From assembly GCA_023393825.1 (NCBI GenBank), contig JAEXBW010000121.1:1-8585 (forward strand): 8,585 nucleotides of DNA. Direction: 5' to 3'. A program made the position numbers and the translations under genes. Below are positions 1 to 6,636 of this stretch, piece after piece; position 1 is the first letter of the stretch, and every line of letters begins with the position of its first letter. The notes beneath the pieces are model-generated. The model did not search any database. It was not told the DNA's origin and saw only the letters and a list, made by a program, of their open reading frames with translations. This DNA is from Elusimicrobiota bacterium (GTDB taxonomy: Bacteria > Elusimicrobiota > Elusimicrobia > Elusimicrobiales > Elusimicrobiaceae).

Positions 1-1059
1 ATTGCGGTTTACTTTAATTGCGCTTAGTCCGCTTTTCATAACCAGTTTTCTTAAGAAAGGGTTATACATAAACGGACACTTTAAAAGTTTAAGCCATAAT
101 TTTAAGCGAAGCGGCAGTACGGCCAAATAATATTTTGTATTTTTATTGTTGGCGTCCGTGTTAAAAACGCGGCTTAAAGCCAAGGCGCTTTTAAATGCGC
201 TGCTTATGCCTTCAAGCGAACTGGGGCTTATAAAACCTGCCGCTTCTCCTATCAAAAATACGCCTTCTCTGCCCGTGCAAAATTGCTTAAAGTTCTGCGG
301 TCTTAACACCAGACAGGCTTCTCTTTTAATAGGCGCACCAAGGAGAAACCCTGCGGCTACGGCTTTCTTTTTTAATTTCTCAAAATCTTTATTGCAGCTT
401 TCCGCTTTAAACGCGCCGCCCAATATCAAATACCCGTCTTTTGATACAGACCAAGAGTAGCAGTCGGTAATATGTTCGTCAAACAGGCAGGAATAAAAAG
501 GGTTTTCATGCTCTTCTTTATACCATTCCTGCACGGCGGTATAAGAATGCATTTTAACATTTGGGAAAAACGTGCGCCTTACGGCGGAGTTTGCCCCGTC
601 CGCGCCAACTATATGGGCGGCAAAAACAGTTTCTGTTTTATTGTTTGTTTTAAAGCTTACCTCAAAACCGTTTTGCTTTCTTTCAATTTTATTTACCGTC
701 GCTCCGTCAAACAGGCGGACATTATTGGGTATAAGCGACTTTAGCCAAAGGTCAAATTTATGCCTGTCTAAATTTAAGTAAAACCTTTGGTAGTGGCGGA
801 TTAAATTTTGGCTTGAATCAATAGTGCGTACCGCAAAAATTTGCGGGCTTACAAGAACTTCTTTAGGCAGGGTTAAATCAAAAAGAGCCAAAGTTTTTTG
901 AGCGTCAGGCGCCAAAAGCCCGCCGCACGGCTTACAAAAACTATTTTCTTCCGTTGTCTTTTTATCTATCGCAGCAATTTTTAAAGACGGCTTTAAAAGC
1001 CTTGCAAGCGTGCTGCCCGCAGGCCCGAGGCCGATAATTACGATATCAAATTTTTCCAT
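1..1059 (-). CDS. FAD-dependent oxidoreductase, geranylgeranyl reductase-like (3' end off the window)
   Basis: An uninterrupted frame runs from ATG at 1059-1057 to the left edge: 353 codons with no stop, so the C-terminus is missing. The N-terminus has a Rossmann FAD-binding fold with G10-L-G-P-A-G15-S. A CKPCGGLL segment (residues 42-49) matches the P-C-G-G signature of geranylgeranyl-reductase-type flavoproteins. The second FAD signature, GADGANSAVRR, is at residues 152-162, and the third, GEAAGFISP, at 271-279, followed by EGI and a helix. These motifs in this order and spacing are those of p-hydroxybenzoate-hydroxylase-fold flavoproteins. Relatives of this length (around 350-370 residues) are usually annotated only as FAD-binding protein or NAD(P)/FAD-dependent oxidoreductase, so the substrate is unknown; reduction of an isoprenoid chain is one possibility. 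No clear Shine-Dalgarno precedes the start, but the FAD motif begins only nine residues in, so no other start is plausible. It is divergent from the dehydrogenase gene. Confidence 0.9.
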   Translation of the reverse strand, partial: MEKFDIVIIGLGPAGSTLARLLKPSLKIAAIDKKTTEENSFCKPCGGLLAPDAQKTLALFDLTLPKEVLVSPQIFAVRTIDSSQNLIRHYQRFYLNLDRHKFDLWLKSLIPNNVRLFDGATVNKIERKQNGFEVSFKTNNKTETVFAAHIVGADGANSAVRRTFFPNVKMHSYTAVQEWYKEEHENPFYSCLFDEHITDCYSWSVSKDGYLILGGAFKAESCNKDFEKLKKKAVAAGFLLGAPIKREACLVLRPQNFKQFCTGREGVFLIGEAAGFISPSSLEGISSAFKSALALSRVFNTDANNKNTKYYLAVLPLRLKLWLKLLKCPFMYNPFLRKLVMKSGLSAIKVNRN

Positions 1060-1065
1060 AAATAC

Positions 1066-1078
1066 AGTTTAACAAACT
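1066..1078. repeat. short inverted repeat in front of the FAD oxidoreductase start
   Basis: AGTTT, a three-base spacer AAC, then AAACT form a perfect 5-3-5 inverted repeat ending seven bases upstream of the minus-strand start at 1059. It lies where a Shine-Dalgarno would be expected. It could be a small operator or an mRNA hairpin, but its short AT-rich arms make chance a real alternative. Confidence 0.3.
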
Positions 1079-1094
1079 TTATCTTATTACTTGC

Positions 1095-1132
1095 TGCCCT
1101 CTTGCTAAACGGCCGTTTTGCGGGCATTTTTT
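1095..1132 (+). terminator. terminator-like GC hairpin with T6 tract
   Basis: TGCCC (1095-1099) pairs with GGGCA (1122-1126), and GC (1104-1105) pairs with GC (1120-1121). Inside lies the perfect 12-base palindrome AAACGGCCGTTT (1107-1118). The left side has a TCTT bulge, and T1106/T1119 is a mismatch. Six T residues follow at 1127-1132, as in a rho-independent terminator read rightward. No rightward gene lies to the left within the window, so it could block antisense transcription across the FAD gene. It could also be an attenuator if a promoter for the dehydrogenase lies further left. The bulge makes it weaker than the other two terminators here. Confidence 0.4.
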
Positions 1133-1164
1133 GATACAAATGTTAGCCCCGCTTAACAATTTTG

Positions 1165-1170
1165 TATAAT
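1165..1170 (+). promoter_or_regulatory. -10 box (TATAAT) for the hydroxyacid dehydrogenase
   Basis: A perfect TATAAT lies 21 bases before the ATG at 1192. No good -35 box sits 16-18 bases upstream; the bases there (around 1142-1148) match TTGACA at only two or three positions. The start might therefore depend on an activator, or on another promoter near TTGATA at 1131-1136. Transcription from this -10 would start near 1177, giving an unusually short leader that barely includes the ribosome binding site. Confidence 0.45.
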
Positions 1171-1191
1171 ATATTAAAAGGAGGTAATATT

Positions 1192-2214
1192 ATGAAAATT
1201 GTCTTTTTTGATGTTGACAAGCTTACGGGGCAGTATCTTAAAACAAGGCCCGCCTGCAAGTGCAATATTATCCTTTTGGAAAACAGTATAGAAACTATGA
1301 CGGACGAACAATACGAACAGATTAAAGATGCTGCCGTCATCTCGGTTTTTGTGCATTCTTCAGAAGTTATGGGCGAAAAGCTGCTCTCTAAATTTCCCTC
1401 ATTAAAACTTATAGCCACCCGCTCCACGGGTTATGACCATATAGACCTTAATTATTGCAAAAGCCGCGGGATAAATGTGGTTAACGTCCCCAAATACGGC
1501 GAGGCTACCGTAGCGGAGTATACGCTTGGCCTTTTGCTTAATGTAAGCCGCAAAATAATCACGGCGAGAAATGATATGTTTGACGGCGTTTATAAAGTTA
1601 AACGCTACACGGGTTTTGACCTTTACGGCCGCACTATTGGTATTATAGGCACGGGCGCGATAGGCCGCCACGTTATAAAACTTGCAAAGGGTTTTGGTAT
1701 GAATGTGCTTGCTTACGACCTTTACCCTAACGAGGAATTCCAGCGTATTTACAATATTAATTATGTTTCTTTAGACGAGCTTTATGCGGGCAGCGATGTA
1801 ATTTCCCTCCACGCGCCATCAACTAAAGAAAACTACCACCTGCTTAATGACGGCGCCTTTTCTAAAATGAAAGACGGCGTTATTATCATCAACACCGCCC
1901 GCGGGGACCTTATTGACGGCGAGGCGCTGTACAGGAATATATTAAGCGGCAAGGTAGGCGGCGCGGGCTTGGACGTGCTTGAAAATGAAGACTTTATTAT
2001 CCACGACGATATTATGCTTGAGCAGGAAAATATGAATATGAACTTTGCCATTAATACCATAGTTAATGCCAAGCTTCTTAAACATAAAAATGTTATAGTA
2101 ACGCCGCACGTTGCCTTTAACTCCGCCGACGCTGTGCATCGCATACTTGAAACTACTATAAAAAATATAGAAAGTTTCGCCGATGGCAAACTGATAAATT
2201 CCGTTATAAAATAA
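1192..2214 (+). CDS. D-2-hydroxyacid dehydrogenase, D-lactate dehydrogenase-like
   Basis: A 340-residue cytosolic NAD-dependent enzyme expected to interconvert a 2-keto acid and a D-2-hydroxy acid; pyruvate to D-lactate is most likely. The start is ATG at 1192 because AGGAGG (1179-1184) sits seven bases before it. The frame is also open from a TTG at 1162, but that start has no ribosome binding site. An N-terminal catalytic half precedes the nucleotide-binding domain with G153-x-G155-x-x-G158. D176, at the end of the second strand (LAYD), favours NAD over NADP. Family active-site residues are visible: R237 in NTARGDLID, an acidic residue in GLDVLENED (E264 or E266), and H306 in VTPHVAF. The long loop between DVLENED and VTPH, and the NVIVTPHVAF motif, resemble fermentative D-lactate dehydrogenases more than phosphoglycerate or formate dehydrogenases. 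It is a single-gene unit ending at a bidirectional terminator. The exact substrate is inferred. Confidence 0.9.
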   Translation: MKIVFFDVDKLTGQYLKTRPACKCNIILLENSIETMTDEQYEQIKDAAVISVFVHSSEVMGEKLLSKFPSLKLIATRSTGYDHIDLNYCKSRGINVVNVPKYGEATVAEYTLGLLLNVSRKIITARNDMFDGVYKVKRYTGFDLYGRTIGIIGTGAIGRHVIKLAKGFGMNVLAYDLYPNEEFQRIYNINYVSLDELYAGSDVISLHAPSTKENYHLLNDGAFSKMKDGVIIINTARGDLIDGEALYRNILSGKVGGAGLDVLENEDFIIHDDIMLEQENMNMNFAINTIVNAKLLKHKNVIVTPHVAFNSADAVHRILETTIKNIESFADGKLINSVIK

Positions 2215-2233
2215 AAAGTAATAATAAATAAAA

Positions 2234-2265
2234 AATCCCCCGCTTTAAACTTACGGCGGGGGATT
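2234..2265. terminator. bidirectional rho-independent terminator
   Basis: AATCCCCCGC (2234-2243) pairs perfectly with GCGGGGGATT (2256-2265) across a 12-base loop. Read rightward, TTCTTATTT follows. Read leftward, a longer T-rich tract follows (complement of the A-run at 2228-2235). It lies between the converging dehydrogenase and AI-2E-family genes and should end both transcripts, more strongly for the leftward one. Confidence 0.9.
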
Positions 2266-2283
2266 CTTATTTGACGGTAAAAT

Positions 2284-3300
2284 TTATTTAAACGGCAGTC
2301 TGCCCGCCAGCATTTGCGCAAGCGGTTTTGTAGGCTCGCTGCGCTCTAAAATAATTTTTATTACAGAGGTTAAAGGCACTGCAAGCAGCGCGCCCATCGC
2401 GCCCCATACCAATGCCCAAAAAATTAAGCTTGCTATAACCACTACAGGGCTTAAATCCATACCTTTGCCTAGCAATTTTGTTTCCAAAATATTGCCTACC
2501 AAAAAGTGTATAACAGTAAGCGTTATAAGAACATAAGGTATCTGCCAAGCGGGGCCGAAAGTTAAAAATAAGACGGGCGCGGGCAGCAGCGTCGCAATAA
2601 ACGGGCCGACATTGGGTATAAAATTTAAAACGAAAGTTAAGAAAGCGAATGTCGCCGCAAGAGGCGTACCCGCAGAGGCCAGTATAATCCAGGTAAGCCC
2701 GCCTGCGAGCAGAGAAACAAAAAACTTAATCATAAGATACTTTGATATTTGCCTTTCTATATTGCTTAAAAAGGGATTATCCTGCGCGGCGTGGCCCATA
2801 AAAATAAATATTACAAACAGGGTTACCAGCGATAATGTGGTAAACAAAGATATAAGCCAACCGCCCATAGAAGTAACAATATTCATTGCGGGGATATTTG
2901 CTATATATTCGCTTATAAAGTTTTGATTAATCTTAATGCCTATCTTTTGCGCTATGGCAATGGCCCAATTTAAGCTTTCGCTTATCTTGCCAGCATAGTT
3001 TGTTGCGCCTGCCATAAATACTGTTATTGCATTGGACACAAACATAATTGCTATACCTGCCAAACCCAGCACAAACAATACGGCAAGTACAAGGCCCAGC
3101 ATTCTGGGTACGCCCCATTTTTCTTTCATCCACGTCGCAAAGGTATTTGAAACCATAGATATAAAAACCGCTATAACAAAAGGCATTAAAACCGTTTTTG
3201 TATAAACCAAAAATGCGGTAAGGGCGACGCCCGATAAAATTAAAAGGCATACATTGATGATGGGCAAATATTGCTCTAATGTAGGGTTTTTATATTCCAT
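2284..3300 (-). CDS. AI-2E family transporter (multi-pass membrane protein)
   Basis: A 338-residue inner-membrane protein of the AI-2E/YdiK/PerM family (Pfam AI-2E_transport). Hydrophobic segments lie at about 14-33, 35-55 and 66-90. A more polar, amphipathic region at about 95-145 is followed by about 148-168 and several further segments to about 320. Family hallmarks are FIPNVGP (227-233) and the stretch 269-285 (GN.LE.KLLGKGMDLSP), followed by a long hydrophobic hairpin ending in AVPLTSVIK. Members have been linked to autoinducer-2 export, sodium/proton antiport or unknown transport, so the substrate here cannot be stated. No luxS or other quorum-sensing gene is in view. The ATG follows the nadE stop by only three bases and has no strong Shine-Dalgarno, so it is probably translationally coupled to nadE and co-transcribed. 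Its 3' end faces the bidirectional terminator at 2234-2265. Confidence 0.93.
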   Translation of the reverse strand: MEYKNPTLEQYLPIINVCLLILSGVALTAFLVYTKTVLMPFVIAVFISMVSNTFATWMKEKWGVPRMLGLVLAVLFVLGLAGIAIMFVSNAITVFMAGATNYAGKISESLNWAIAIAQKIGIKINQNFISEYIANIPAMNIVTSMGGWLISLFTTLSLVTLFVIFIFMGHAAQDNPFLSNIERQISKYLMIKFFVSLLAGGLTWIILASAGTPLAATFAFLTFVLNFIPNVGPFIATLLPAPVLFLTFGPAWQIPYVLITLTVIHFLVGNILETKLLGKGMDLSPVVVIASLIFWALVWGAMGALLAVPLTSVIKIILERSEPTKPLAQMLAGRLPFK

Positions 3301-3303
3301 AAA

Positions 3304-5229
3304 TTATTTAATTTCCGTAAGTTCTTCTATCCAAAGTGATGCTTGCGCGTCGCTTGGCATACGCCAGTCCCCGCGCGGGCTTATACCTATGGAGCCTACT
3401 TTCGGGCCGTCGGGCAGGCAGGAGCGTTTAAACTGCTGTGCAAAAAATCTTTCAAAAAATACTTTCATCCATTTTTTTATTTCCGCCGCTTCGTACGCGC
3501 CTTTAAAGGCGTGATTTGCCAAAAAGTATATTTTTGCGGGGCCGAAGCCGAAGCGCAGGAAATAATATAAAAAGAAATCGTGCAGTATATACGGGCCCAC
3601 AAGGTCTTCCGTTTTCTGTTTTATCTTGCCGTTTTTTGCGGCGGGTAAAAGTTCGGGGCTGATGGGCGTGTTTATAATATCCTGCAGTATAGCGGCAATT
3701 TTTTTATCTTCAATTTCTAAAGCGGTTTGCGCCACTAAATGCTGCACAAGCGTTTTGGGTATTCCCGCGTTAACGCCGTACATGGACATATGGTCGCCGT
3801 TATAAGTAGCCCAGCCTAATGCCAGTTCGGACATATCGCCAGTCCCCACGACAAGCCCGCAGGTTTGGTTGGCAATATCCATAAGTATTTGTGTTCTTTC
3901 GCGCGCCTGAGAATTTTCGTAAACGGCGTCGTGCAGTGTTTCTTTATGTCCTATATCTTTAAAATGTTGTTTTACGGCGGGCTTTATATCAATTTCACGC
4001 GCGCTTACGCCAAGTGCCGCCATAAGTTTTACTGCATTATTATATGTTCTGCCCGTAGTGCCAAAGCCGGGCATTGTTACGGCGGTAATGTTTTTTCTGC
4101 TTATATTAAGCTTGTCAAATGTTCTTACCGCAACCATTAGGGCAAGGGTGGAATCCAACCCGCCCGATATGCCTATAACAAGGCTTTTTGCTTTTGTATG
4201 ATTGACGCGCTGTGCCAATGCCGCTGTTTGAATATCCAAAATTTCGCGGCAGCGGGCGGATATATTACCGTCCTGCGGCACAAACGGCAATGGGTTTACC
4301 GCGCGGGTTAATTTAAGCGGCGCGGAACTTTTATAACCCGTTTCTATAACGGTAAAAGTCGCCATATTGTCTGATGAAGACTGTGTAAATGTAGTATTTT
4401 CCCTGCGTTGGTTTTTAATACGTTCTATGTCAATTTCGCTTACGGTTATTTGCTCTTCAAGGCTAAAGCGTTGCGCGGCGGCTAAAAGAGAACCGTTTTC
4501 GTAAATAAGCCCGTTGCCCGCAAAAACCACGTCGGTAGAAGATTCCCCAAAGCCGCAAGAGGAGTAAACATATCCGCAAATACAGCGTGCGGACTGCTGC
4601 GCCAAAAGGCTTTTAAGATAATCGTGTTTTGCGGCAAGTTCATTGGTAGCGGAAAGGTTAAAAATAATTTCCGCACCGTTTAAAGCCATATCGCAGGAGG
4701 GGGGAATGGCGGCCCAAAGGTCTTCGCAAATTTCTATGCCAAAGGTGGCTTCTTCAGCCTTAAAAAGTAAATCTGTCCCCAGCGGAACGTCCTGCCCCAA
4801 AATATTTATTTGCGGCTCTTTAATATCGCGCGCGGAGGCAAACCAGCGTTGCTCGTAAAACTCTTTGTAATTAGGCAGATAGGTTTTAGGCACTATACCC
4901 AAAATTTCACCTTTATATATAACCGAGGCGGCATTAATAAGCTTGCCCTCAGTTTCAAGCGGGAGGCCGACAATAGAAATAATATTAAGTTTTTTTGTTT
5001 CCGCAAGTATTTTGGCAAGTCCGCCAAGCGCGCCGCGTAAAAGGGTTTGTTTTAAAAATAAATCCCCGCAGGTATATCCCGTAATGCAAAGCTCTGGCAA
5101 TACGGCAATGCTTACGCCCTGCTGTTCCGCTTTTTTAAGCAAAGCGGTTATGCGGCTTACGTTAAAGTTTGCGTCAGCCGTTTTTACATTAGGTACTATT
5201 GCCGCAGTTTTTATAAACCCTTTATCCAT
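3304..5229 (-). CDS. nadE: NAD+ synthase, glutamine-hydrolysing
   Basis: A 641-residue two-domain enzyme catalysing the last step of NAD synthesis: deamido-NAD + ATP + glutamine to NAD. Residues 1 to about 270 form a nitrilase-type glutaminase domain with a complete triad: E46 (in VLPELCITGY), K115 (in IVPKTYLPNY) and C168 (in FGIEICEDLW). Residues from about 330 form the synthetase domain with the ATP-pyrophosphatase loop SGGLDST at 355-361. The GTGDMSELALGW and YGVNAGIPK segments are characteristic of the NAD-synthetase active site. The length is typical of the fused, glutamine-dependent form, so a separate ammonia source is not required. The start at 5229 puts the first nitrilase strand at residues 7-13 and leaves no space for a longer form. 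The leader is AT-rich with no obvious Shine-Dalgarno. It is first in a leftward two-gene unit with the AI-2E-family gene and divergent from the flavoprotein gene. Confidence 0.97.
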   Translation of the reverse strand: MDKGFIKTAAIVPNVKTADANFNVSRITALLKKAEQQGVSIAVLPELCITGYTCGDLFLKQTLLRGALGGLAKILAETKKLNIISIVGLPLETEGKLINAASVIYKGEILGIVPKTYLPNYKEFYEQRWFASARDIKEPQINILGQDVPLGTDLLFKAEEATFGIEICEDLWAAIPPSCDMALNGAEIIFNLSATNELAAKHDYLKSLLAQQSARCICGYVYSSCGFGESSTDVVFAGNGLIYENGSLLAAAQRFSLEEQITVSEIDIERIKNQRRENTTFTQSSSDNMATFTVIETGYKSSAPLKLTRAVNPLPFVPQDGNISARCREILDIQTAALAQRVNHTKAKSLVIGISGGLDSTLALMVAVRTFDKLNISRKNITAVTMPGFGTTGRTYNNAVKLMAALGVSAREIDIKPAVKQHFKDIGHKETLHDAVYENSQARERTQILMDIANQTCGLVVGTGDMSELALGWATYNGDHMSMYGVNAGIPKTLVQHLVAQTALEIEDKKIAAILQDIINTPISPELLPAAKNGKIKQKTEDLVGPYILHDFFLYYFLRFGFGPAKIYFLANHAFKGAYEAAEIKKWMKVFFERFFAQQFKRSCLPDGPKVGSIGISPRGDWRMPSDAQASLWIEELTEIK

Positions 5230-5311
5230 ATATATAAATTAGCAAAAATAAGCCCCTCTATAAAGGCCTGTTTCAAAATGCCTCTTGAATAATATATAAA
5301 ATATCTTACAA

Positions 5312-5317
5312 TATAAT
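5312..5317 (+). promoter_or_regulatory. -10 box (TATAAT) for the flavoprotein gene
   Basis: A perfect TATAAT lies 30 bases before the ATG at 5348 and overlaps the left arm of the palindrome at 5315-5334. The best upstream -35-like hexamer, TTGAAT at 5285-5290, has a 21-base spacer, which is too long for a standard sigma-70 promoter. The -35 is therefore uncertain. Confidence 0.5.
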
Positions 5318-5334
5318 GATAAATGACTATCATT
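5315..5334. promoter_or_regulatory. palindromic operator candidate, Fur-family-like
   Basis: AATGATA (5315-5321) and TATCATT (5328-5334) are perfect 7-base inverted arms around a six-base spacer. The core TGATAAA..ACTATCA resembles the Fur 7-1-7 consensus TGATAAT-N-ATTATCA, with one mismatch in each arm but a two-base centre instead of one. It overlaps the -10 box and ends at the Shine-Dalgarno region of the flavoprotein gene, a position where a bound repressor would block initiation. It could instead fold as a weak AT-rich mRNA hairpin. The link to Fur or PerR is by resemblance only. Confidence 0.4.
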
Positions 5335-5347
5335 GAGGGAGAGGCAT

Positions 5348-5902
5348 ATGTCAAAAAACATCCTTGTTATAGCAGGAAGTCCCAGAGTTAAAAGTTGCAG
5401 CAATGTGCTTGCGGACGCTTTTATAAAAGGGGCAACAGCCGCAGGACATAATGTTAAAAAGATAAGTTTATGTGATAAAAATATAAGGGGCTGTATAGGT
5501 TGTAAGCAATGTTTTAAAGACGGAAGTCCTTGTGTTATTAAAGACGATATGTATCAAATTTATAATGCCTTTGTTAACACGCATTTAGTTGTGCTGGCAA
5601 CGCCTTTGCATTATTTTTCTGTTTCCGCGTTGGTCAAATGTATGGTGGACAGAATGTATTGCTTCGGTTATCCTACAGGGTGGATATATCCCAAAAGGGA
5701 TTGCGCAATGCTTGTGGCGGGAGAGGATACTAATTCCTCCTCTTATGTGCCGCTGGTTACTTACTATAACATTCTTGTAGAAAGGCATCTTAAATGGAGC
5801 AGCCACGGTATTGTTATAGCCGAGGGCGTGCAAGAACCTGCCGATGTGCTGGTTTCCCCTGCGTTTAAAGAGGCAGAGTTGTTGGGTAGAAGCTATAAAT
5901 AG
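5348..5902 (+). CDS. flavodoxin-fold iron-sulfur flavoprotein-like / NADPH-dependent FMN reductase family
   Basis: A 184-residue cytosolic protein with a flavodoxin-like fold. The N-terminal strand and phosphate loop (ILVIAGSPR, 5-13) is the FMN-binding pattern of the NADPH-dependent FMN reductase family. Four cysteines, C49, C52, C55 and C62, form a compact C-x2-C-x2-C-x6-C motif followed by IKDDM. Archaeal and bacterial iron-sulfur flavoproteins (Isf) use such a motif to bind a 4Fe-4S cluster next to FMN. The flavin-side segment TPLHYFSVSALVKCMVDR (85-102) is also typical. Isf-type proteins act in electron transfer or in reducing oxygen and peroxide in anaerobes; the role here is unproven. 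The start is ATG 5348, with GAGGGAGAGG at 5335-5344 just before it; an in-frame TTG at 5333 lies within that palindrome/SD region and is unlikely. By eye, codons such as AGT, TGT and GGA are commoner than in its neighbours, a weak hint of separate ancestry. It is a single-gene unit. Confidence 0.88.
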   Translation: MSKNILVIAGSPRVKSCSNVLADAFIKGATAAGHNVKKISLCDKNIRGCIGCKQCFKDGSPCVIKDDMYQIYNAFVNTHLVVLATPLHYFSVSALVKCMVDRMYCFGYPTGWIYPKRDCAMLVAGEDTNSSSYVPLVTYYNILVERHLKWSSHGIVIAEGVQEPADVLVSPAFKEAELLGRSYK

Positions 5903-5913
5903 TTTTTTAAAAT

Positions 5914-5949
5914 AAAAACCCCGTCCTATAAATAAAGGGCGGGGTTTTT
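5914..5949. terminator. bidirectional rho-independent terminator
   Basis: AAAAACCCCGTCC (5914-5926) pairs with GGGCGGGGTTTTT (5937-5949), with one G-T wobble and a ten-base AT-rich loop. The A and T tracts on the two sides provide a U-run in either direction. It lies between the converging flavoprotein and SGNH hydrolase genes and should serve both. Confidence 0.92.
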
Positions 5950-5965
5950 GTTTGTGTGTAAATAT

Positions 5966-6577
5966 TTATTTTTTCTCTTCTTGATTTTTAAGGTAAGGTT
6001 TAAGAGCTTCGTAAACTTTGTTGGCTATAATCTCGTAGCCTTTTTCGTTAGGGTGCAGGATATCGGATTTTAGTGATTTATCGCTAAAAATACCGTCCAT
6101 AATACCGGGGATAAAAAGCGCTCTTTTCTTTTTTGCCAGTTTTTTCATCATCTTTGTATAGCGCGACATTTGATAGTTGCCGCCGGTATCTACAATAACC
6201 GCCATAGCGTTAAGGCCGTGTACATAATCAATAATTTCTTCCAAAGCTTTACGGGTTTCTTCTATAGGGCGGTTTTGTAAAAGGTCATTACCGCCAAACT
6301 CTATCAAAACCATACAAGGCATACTCTTGCCAATATCATGCATGCGCATAGCGCCCTGCTGCGCGGTATTGCCCGACACGCCTAAATTTACAATTTCTCT
6401 TCCTGCCAGTTGCGAAAGCACCGTAGGATATGCATTATCGCGCGATACGCCTAAGCCATAGGTAAGGCTGTCGCCAAAAGCCACTATATCAGGCGCTTTG
6501 CTGTTGTGGAACAAGGGTTTTTTGGTACACGCGCAAAGCAGCGGCAGAAATAAGATAAAAATAAAAAGTTTTTTCAT
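5966..6577 (-). CDS. SGNH/GDSL hydrolase, predicted lipoprotein (TesA/arylesterase-like)
   Basis: A 203-residue predicted exported lipoprotein esterase. The N-terminus is a short lipoprotein signal (KK, then a hydrophobic stretch 4-14) ending in the lipobox L14-C15-A16-C17, so C17 would be lipidated; Cys at the -2 position is less usual. All SGNH blocks are present: G35-D36-S37 with nucleophile S37 (FGDSLTYG), G69 in LGVSGNT, N97 in FGGNDLL, and D172 with H175 in SDILHPNEKGY. Length and motifs match TesA-type lysophospholipase/acyl-thioesterase/arylesterase proteins. The substrate (lipid, acyl ester or acetylated polysaccharide) cannot be read from the sequence. A TAAGGG ribosome binding site (6587-6582) precedes the ATG at 6577. 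It is transcribed alone, divergent from dapL and convergent with the flavoprotein gene. Confidence 0.92.
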   Translation of the reverse strand: MKKLFIFILFLPLLCACTKKPLFHNSKAPDIVAFGDSLTYGLGVSRDNAYPTVLSQLAGREIVNLGVSGNTAQQGAMRMHDIGKSMPCMVLIEFGGNDLLQNRPIEETRKALEEIIDYVHGLNAMAVIVDTGGNYQMSRYTKMMKKLAKKKRALFIPGIMDGIFSDKSLKSDILHPNEKGYEIIANKVYEALKPYLKNQEEKK

Positions 6578-6607
6578 ATTACCCTTAAAGAATCACAATA
6601 AATTATT

Positions 6608-6636
6608 TTGTAACAAACCCTCTTATTTTATACTAT
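6608..6636 (+). promoter_or_regulatory. putative sigma-70 promoter for dapL-dapF
   Basis: TTGTAA (6608-6613) may be the -35. TATACT (6629-6634, spacer 15) or the overlapping TACTAT (6631-6636, spacer 17) may be the -10. Transcription would begin near 6641, giving a leader of about 20 bases that carries AAGGAG at 6651-6656. The 85-base divergent region is too short for a lysine riboswitch and I see none. Confidence 0.45.

Noticed and set aside
472..744. Rightward open frames across 146-781 with apparent protein sequences
   Set aside because: They lie antisense to the continuous FAD oxidoreductase frame, which has clear family motifs. They have no recognisable domain or ribosome binding site.
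1162..1191. Upstream TTG start for the dehydrogenase gene, adding ten residues
   Set aside because: It lies upstream of the AGGAGG that serves ATG 1192. The extra residues would be encoded by the -10 box and Shine-Dalgarno region.
1402..2321. Leftward open frames antisense to the dehydrogenase gene, including one running over the terminator
   Set aside because: They show no domain signature, their composition is that of a reverse-frame shadow, and they cross the bidirectional terminator.
3254..5242. Several rightward open frames of 70-100 codons across the nadE/AI-2E region
   Set aside because: They overlap two well-supported leftward genes in full and have no independent ribosome binding sites or motifs.
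5333..5347. TTG start adding five residues to the flavoprotein
   Set aside because: The added codons are the Shine-Dalgarno itself (GAGGGAGAGG). ATG 5348 is the correctly spaced start and begins directly at the flavodoxin-fold strand.
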